A DNA stretch of 64,000 bases, from positions 1-64,000 of the forward strand of contig CAWGOJ010000021.1 of the NCBI GenBank assembly GCA_963824195.1, in the 5' to 3' direction. Shown one piece after another: positions 60,481-64,000 of this stretch. Both the position numbers and the translations under genes were made by a program. Under the pieces are notes generated by a model. It did no database searches and was not told the DNA's origin. It worked only from the letters and a program-made list of their open reading frames with translations. Origin of the DNA: Bog-473 sp963824195 (GTDB lineage Bacteria; Actinomycetota; Acidimicrobiia; Acidimicrobiales; RAAP-2). How positions within the stretch are numbered: position 1 is the first letter of the stretch; every line of letters begins with the position of its first letter.

Positions 60481-60999
60481 TGCACCTCCCTAGGAGCTTG
60501 GTCACTGAATAGAGGTGAAGCCTGCGCCACGCCGGGGTCGATAGCCCCACGCCGTGCGCACTGCCGCACCGGATTCACTGTCAATTGCAACGGACGACGC
60601 GGTTGCGGTGATGTCATGGACACCGCCGCATCACGCCGTACCGACTTGATTCCCCCGAGTTGCGACGTCGAGCTGACACGCCGCTGCACGGCGCCAGGCG
60701 CGCACGAAAGCGAACCGACAACCTTCGCTTTGCGCGCCACACGTCGTTGTGTCGCAGCACATGTCAACCCTCCCTCACGCTTCGGGTACACACATTCTTC
60801 TGTTATGAACGTGTCCAGGTCAAGCATACTTTGTTTGCGCGGTCATTTTGCGTTCGTCAGTGACCTTTGATTCACAACCTGCAATACACACAATTGAGGT
60901 GCATGCTGCGCTCGCGCGACGTGATTGCGCTTCAGTTGTCGCCGCATTGGCCGATATGTCCTATGGAATTCTCTGTTCCCCAACGCAAACATCACATGC
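60481..60999. other. AT-richer intergenic region before the coupling-protein gene
   Basis: No supportable gene. Compared with neighbours it is distinctly less GC-rich, especially 60770-61040. It holds the H1-like gene ribosome site (60485-60489), a strong hairpin at 60698-60737 and presumably the promoters for the H1-like gene and the VirD4-like gene. Its composition and place beside relaxase genes make it a possible transfer origin region, unproven. Confidence 0.5.
60698..60737. repeat. Hairpin in the intergenic region, candidate transfer-origin structure
   Basis: Left arm GCGCGC-ACG-AAAGCGAA (60698-60714) pairs with right arm TTCGCTTT-GCGCGC (60724-60737), leaving a 3-base bulge and a 9-base loop. 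The 14 paired positions are perfect. Confidence 0.5.
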
Positions 61000-62406
61000 A
61001 TGGAACGCGATGCTCATCGGCATGTCGATACGGCGGATCCGTGCCTGATTTCGACCGCTGCACTGCGTGAGGTCCACCGATGTGCGCGCCACAGCATCTA
61101 TGTTGGAACCGGCACACACGGATGGATATGGGCCGGCGCAGAGCGCTCGACCCTGGTGTTGGGTCCGCCGCGGTCAGGGAAGACATCCTCCCTGGTCATA
61201 CCCAATATTTTGCTGTCGGACGGACCGGTCGTCTCGACCTCGACCAAGCCCGATGTCATGCGCGCTACGGCGCCCTCGCGCAGCCGCGACGGTTGGGCGT
61301 TCCTCTACGACCCGAGCGGTGAGGTCGCCTGCCCGCGCGGCGTCGAGCGCGTCGGCTGGTCGCCGCTGACGACCGCCTCGAGTTGGGACGCGGCCGTCGT
61401 GACGGCCGATGCGATGGTCGGCGCCAGCCGCTTGAGCGGGTCACGCGTCGGGGAGCACCACTGGACCGAGCGTGCCGGCGCGCTCCTCTCGACCCTCCTC
61501 CATGCCGCCGCGAAGAAGCGGCTCTCCATGCGGGACGTCCTCGCGTGGATCGACCGCCACGACGGAGCCGCCGCACTCGAAATTCTCTCCTCGGGCGCCG
61601 GGGAGGACGCACCGGCAACCAATCTGCTCGGCGGGATCGTGGCTACGGACCCCCGGGAGCAGTCGGGAATCTGGTCCACCACATCGGGTGTGCTGGCCGC
61701 GTACCGCACCGAGGGCGCCTTGGCGTCGACCCGCATGCCGCTCCTCGATCTGGAGGAGTTCTGCGCAGGCCCGCACACGCTCTACGTGTGCTCGACGGGA
61801 CGGCGGCAGCGCCAGTTCGCTCCGCTCGTGGTGGGGACCATCGGCGACGTGCGTGACGCCGCCTACGCCCGGGCCCGCAACGATCTCGGGGGCCCGCCCA
61901 CCCTCATCGCGCTCGACGAAGTGGCCAATATCGCACCCATTCCCGACCTCCCCGCCATGGTCAGCGAGGGCGCCGGCCAGGGCCTCCTTGTGCTGGCCTG
62001 CCTGCAGGACCTGTCCCAGGCGCGCGTGCGCTGGGGCCAGGCGGCGGACGGGTTCCTCTCGCTGTTCGGCACGACCGTCGTCCTGCGCGGCATCGCGGAC
62101 ACCTCGACCCTGCGTGACATCAGCGCCCTGGCGGGCGACCGCGAGGTGCCGGCGACGACGGTCAGCCGTGCCGTCGACCGGTGGGGTCGCATCCGTCCCT
62201 CCACGTCCGTCGGGTCGGCGCGGCAGGCACGACTCCCCGTCGACGCCGTGGCGAGGGGAGCCCCCGGCCGCGCGCTCGTCCTCGGCCCGCACAAGGAGGT
62301 GGAGGAGGTCTCGCTGACCCCGTCACACGAAAACTCGCCGTGGCGCGAGCTCACGGCGCCCGTGCACGAGCTGGCCCGCGGGGAGGTGCCGCAGCTGGGC
62401 CGTTGA
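61000..62406 (+). CDS. VirD4/TraD-like conjugative coupling ATPase
   Basis: A protein of about 468 residues. Walker A is VLGPPRSGKTSSLVIPNILL, followed by KPDVMRATA, a T4CP-like segment. GRRQRQFAPLVVGTIGDVRD precedes Walker B TLIALDEVANIAPIPDLPAM, and ACLQDLSQARVRWGQ is the motor arginine/Gln region. T4CPs bring relaxase-bound DNA to a type IV secretion channel. No N-terminal membrane helices are visible, so it resembles the soluble TraG/TraD-like group. The start is uncertain (ATG 61000 or further up), as there is no strong Shine-Dalgarno. It converges on the MobF gene with 1 base between stops. Confidence 0.82.
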   Translation: MERDAHRHVDTADPCLISTAALREVHRCARHSIYVGTGTHGWIWAGAERSTLVLGPPRSGKTSSLVIPNILLSDGPVVSTSTKPDVMRATAPSRSRDGWAFLYDPSGEVACPRGVERVGWSPLTTASSWDAAVVTADAMVGASRLSGSRVGEHHWTERAGALLSTLLHAAAKKRLSMRDVLAWIDRHDGAAALEILSSGAGEDAPATNLLGGIVATDPREQSGIWSTTSGVLAAYRTEGALASTRMPLLDLEEFCAGPHTLYVCSTGRRQRQFAPLVVGTIGDVRDAAYARARNDLGGPPTLIALDEVANIAPIPDLPAMVSEGAGQGLLVLACLQDLSQARVRWGQAADGFLSLFGTTVVLRGIADTSTLRDISALAGDREVPATTVSRAVDRWGRIRPSTSVGSARQARLPVDAVARGAPGRALVLGPHKEVEEVSLTPSHENSPWRELTAPVHELARGEVPQLGR

Positions 62407-62407
62407 C

Positions 62408-63790
62408 TCAGCGCCCGAGGCCGAGCTCGACCCCGGCGGGAACGAGCCGCCCGAGCCGGGACCGCACCGCCTCGAGATGCCGCGCCGTGCGGATGTGGTC
62501 GGCCAGACGAGCCGCCGGCAGCCATGCCAGGGCCGACGGCGAGCCCGGGGCGCCGAGCGTCTCGGTGGCGCGGTCGAGGCCCCAGCGGCCCCGGTAGGCA
62601 TCGAGCACCTCCGCGGCGCCGACCCAGAGCGCGTGGTCGGCCGGATTGAGCGGACGAGGCCCGAGCACGCGCAGGAGGTGGTTCCCCGGAACGACGTCGC
62701 GGCGCCGGTGGAGTGGCTCTGCCACGCCGACGGACGCCGCGGGAGCCACCCAGTGGTCGACGAGGTGGCCGAGAGAGGCCGCCTCGATGCCGTGCGGTGC
62801 TGCGGCGGCGAACGCGGCCACGACGTCGCGGCGCCGGGCCCCGCCGTGAGGGGTGCGCGAGATGACGGCGGCGAAGTGGTGCTCGTCGAGCAGCGGCGGT
62901 CCGGGGGTCGGGCGTCCTGCCGGCAGCCCGAGCTCGAGCGTCCCCCCGACGGCACGGGCCCGCCGCTCCCACTCGTGGACGAGCTCGGCGTAGGACGTCC
63001 CAGGCTCCTTGACCGGACGGGTGGCCGCCCACGCCACGCGGCCAGCCCGCACCGAGTGTGCGCCCACATCGTGCATGCGACGGCGGATGTCGGCGGCGCG
63101 TGAGGAGAACTCGCCCAGGAGCTCGGGCGCCACGCCCACGATCTCGGGCGCCCGGTCTGGCGCTCCCGCCCAGCGCACGCCGAGCGCCGCTGCGAGGCTT
63201 GCTCGCAGATGCGCGCCGTAGACCTCCGACGCCGCCTGGCGGTGGGCGGCGATCCCGCGCCGGTCGCAGGCGCTCCACCGGCCGTCCGCACCATGGACGA
63301 GGTTCGCCACCACGACGTGGCTGTGCAGGTGGGGGTCGCCGTTGCGGTTGACGGCGTGGGTGAATTGCCCGGCGATGATCCCGGTCGTCGGGAGCACAGT
63401 CCGTTCCGGCCCCGACCGCCTGGCCGCGGTGACCCCGTGCTGCTCCAGGTAGCGCAGCGCACCGTCGACTGCGCCGGTGTGGGCGGCGGGGACACGACGC
63501 GCGGTCTCCGCACCCCCGAGCGCGAAGAGCACGCTGGCCGACTTGGGTGCGCTGAACGTCAAGTCGAACGCCGCCACGGAGACGCGGCCCGAGCCCATCG
63601 GCTGCCCGGTCCGCGGGTGCCGGCCCTGGAGCAGCAGTCGGAATGCCCCCGGCGAGAGCGGTCCCTCCAACCCGAGCGCCGCCGCGGCGACGCCGGTCCA
63701 GCGGCCCGGCATCGACACGGGAAGCTCAGGGGCGAGGTCGGACAGGTAGTAGTCCGCCGTGTCCCACCTCACGCCGTGGATCCCGAGCAT
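62408..63790 (-). CDS. MobF (TrwC-type) relaxase without helicase domain
   Basis: A 460-residue DNA-nicking enzyme. The N-terminal MLGIHGVRWDTADYYLSDLA contains the paired catalytic tyrosines (Tyr14, Tyr15), and PGRWTGVAAAALGLEGPLSP is a family segment. LTFSAPKSASVLFALGG and the metal-binding NRNGDPHLHSHVVVANLVHG (HxHxH) complete the relaxase core by about residue 170. The rest is helical with no ATPase motifs, so the usual MobF helicase module is absent. GAGGAG lies 4 bases before ATG 63790. It nicks at an origin of transfer and passes DNA to a coupling protein such as the neighbour. Confidence 0.88.
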   Translation of the reverse strand: MLGIHGVRWDTADYYLSDLAPELPVSMPGRWTGVAAAALGLEGPLSPGAFRLLLQGRHPRTGQPMGSGRVSVAAFDLTFSAPKSASVLFALGGAETARRVPAAHTGAVDGALRYLEQHGVTAARRSGPERTVLPTTGIIAGQFTHAVNRNGDPHLHSHVVVANLVHGADGRWSACDRRGIAAHRQAASEVYGAHLRASLAAALGVRWAGAPDRAPEIVGVAPELLGEFSSRAADIRRRMHDVGAHSVRAGRVAWAATRPVKEPGTSYAELVHEWERRARAVGGTLELGLPAGRPTPGPPLLDEHHFAAVISRTPHGGARRRDVVAAFAAAAPHGIEAASLGHLVDHWVAPAASVGVAEPLHRRRDVVPGNHLLRVLGPRPLNPADHALWVGAAEVLDAYRGRWGLDRATETLGAPGSPSALAWLPAARLADHIRTARHLEAVRSRLGRLVPAGVELGLGR

Positions 63791-63843
63791 CCGGCTCCTC
63801 TCGTTCCCCCACAACCCTCCGAGGATGAACGGTCGAGCGGGGC

Positions 63844-64000
63844 TCAGGCCTTGCGGCGGAGCTCCACGACGGGAATCACCCGCTCGGTGGCCTTCTCGTA
63901 GTCGCCGAAGCCCGGCATCCGCTCTACCTGTGCGGCGAAGAGGCGGTCCCGCTCGGGACCGGCGACCGGGGTGGCGACGGCGTCGAAGCGCTCGTCGCCG
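63844..64000 (-). CDS. Nitroreductase/deazaflavin-dependent oxidoreductase, C-terminal part
   Basis: Only the last ~51 codons are in the window. The visible end, GPERDRLFAAQVERMPGFGD followed by YEKATERVIPVVELRRKA, matches the C terminus of the F420-dependent nitroreductase (Ddn-like) family, which has xxxYPxYxxYQxxTxRxIPVVxL. It fits with the F420-synthesis gene nearby. Start lies outside. Confidence 0.7.
   Translation of the reverse strand, partial: GDERFDAVATPVAGPERDRLFAAQVERMPGFGDYEKATERVIPVVELRRKA

Overview
The window looks like chromosome from a high-GC actinobacterium, most likely of the Acidimicrobiia type. This is inferred from the fused 2-oxoglutarate decarboxylase/E2 (Kgd), a coenzyme F420 pathway gene (CofC), an SCO6745-family protein, LysM/SARP and Rv1264-like cyclase architectures, and many GTG starts. 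The DNA to the right of about 12.8 kb is dense, very GC-rich and ordinarily chromosomal. The DNA to the left is visibly less GC-rich, gene-sparse and full of fragments.

Region 1-12.8 kb behaves like a decaying accessory island. It ends exactly at a tRNA-Val(UAC) gene whose 3' end faces the island and whose last 13 bp are duplicated just outside the gene. It holds a frameshifted ATPase, a permease that has lost its natural stop, fragments of an aminoglycoside phosphotransferase, a glyoxalase-like protein and a GntR regulator, and intact small stand-alone proteins (GrpB, SAM methyltransferase, ABM-type barrels, three SRPBCC proteins, a DHFR-like reductase, HxlR and MarR regulators, cupin, VOC). 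A roughly 29-bp inverted repeat occurs four times here and brackets a 192-bp MITE-like segment.

Region 12.9-44.5 kb is core and semi-core: an SCO6745 protein with an inositol-monophosphatase-like enzyme; a lipoprotein; a two-domain acyltransferase; a CHAP hydrolase; an aldehyde dehydrogenase; an APH-like kinase; a three-gene cassette of sigma-like protein, Thr-rich anchored protein and LysM/SARP protein; cell-wall synthesis genes murF (with a one-base frameshift) and ddl, divergently arranged; an amine oxidase/SCP2/permease group; a UvrD-type helicase; an FAD oxidase overlapping a TPP enzyme; exonuclease III; a FabZ-like dehydratase; an unusual NYN-nuclease/S1/histone-H1-tail protein; and kgd.

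Region 44.5-60 kb carries an exporter, a complete five-gene peptide ABC transporter operon with an intercistronic hairpin, RNase HII, an acyl-CoA synthetase, a GH38 alpha-mannosidase, a regulated class III cyclase overlapping gpsA, and cofC. Region 60-64 kb has a second histone-H1-like protein built from 66-bp DNA repeats, an AT-richer intergenic region with a strong hairpin, a VirD4/TraD-like coupling ATPase and a convergent MobF relaxase without a helicase domain, that is, the DNA-processing half of a conjugation system. The window ends in an F420-type nitroreductase-family gene.
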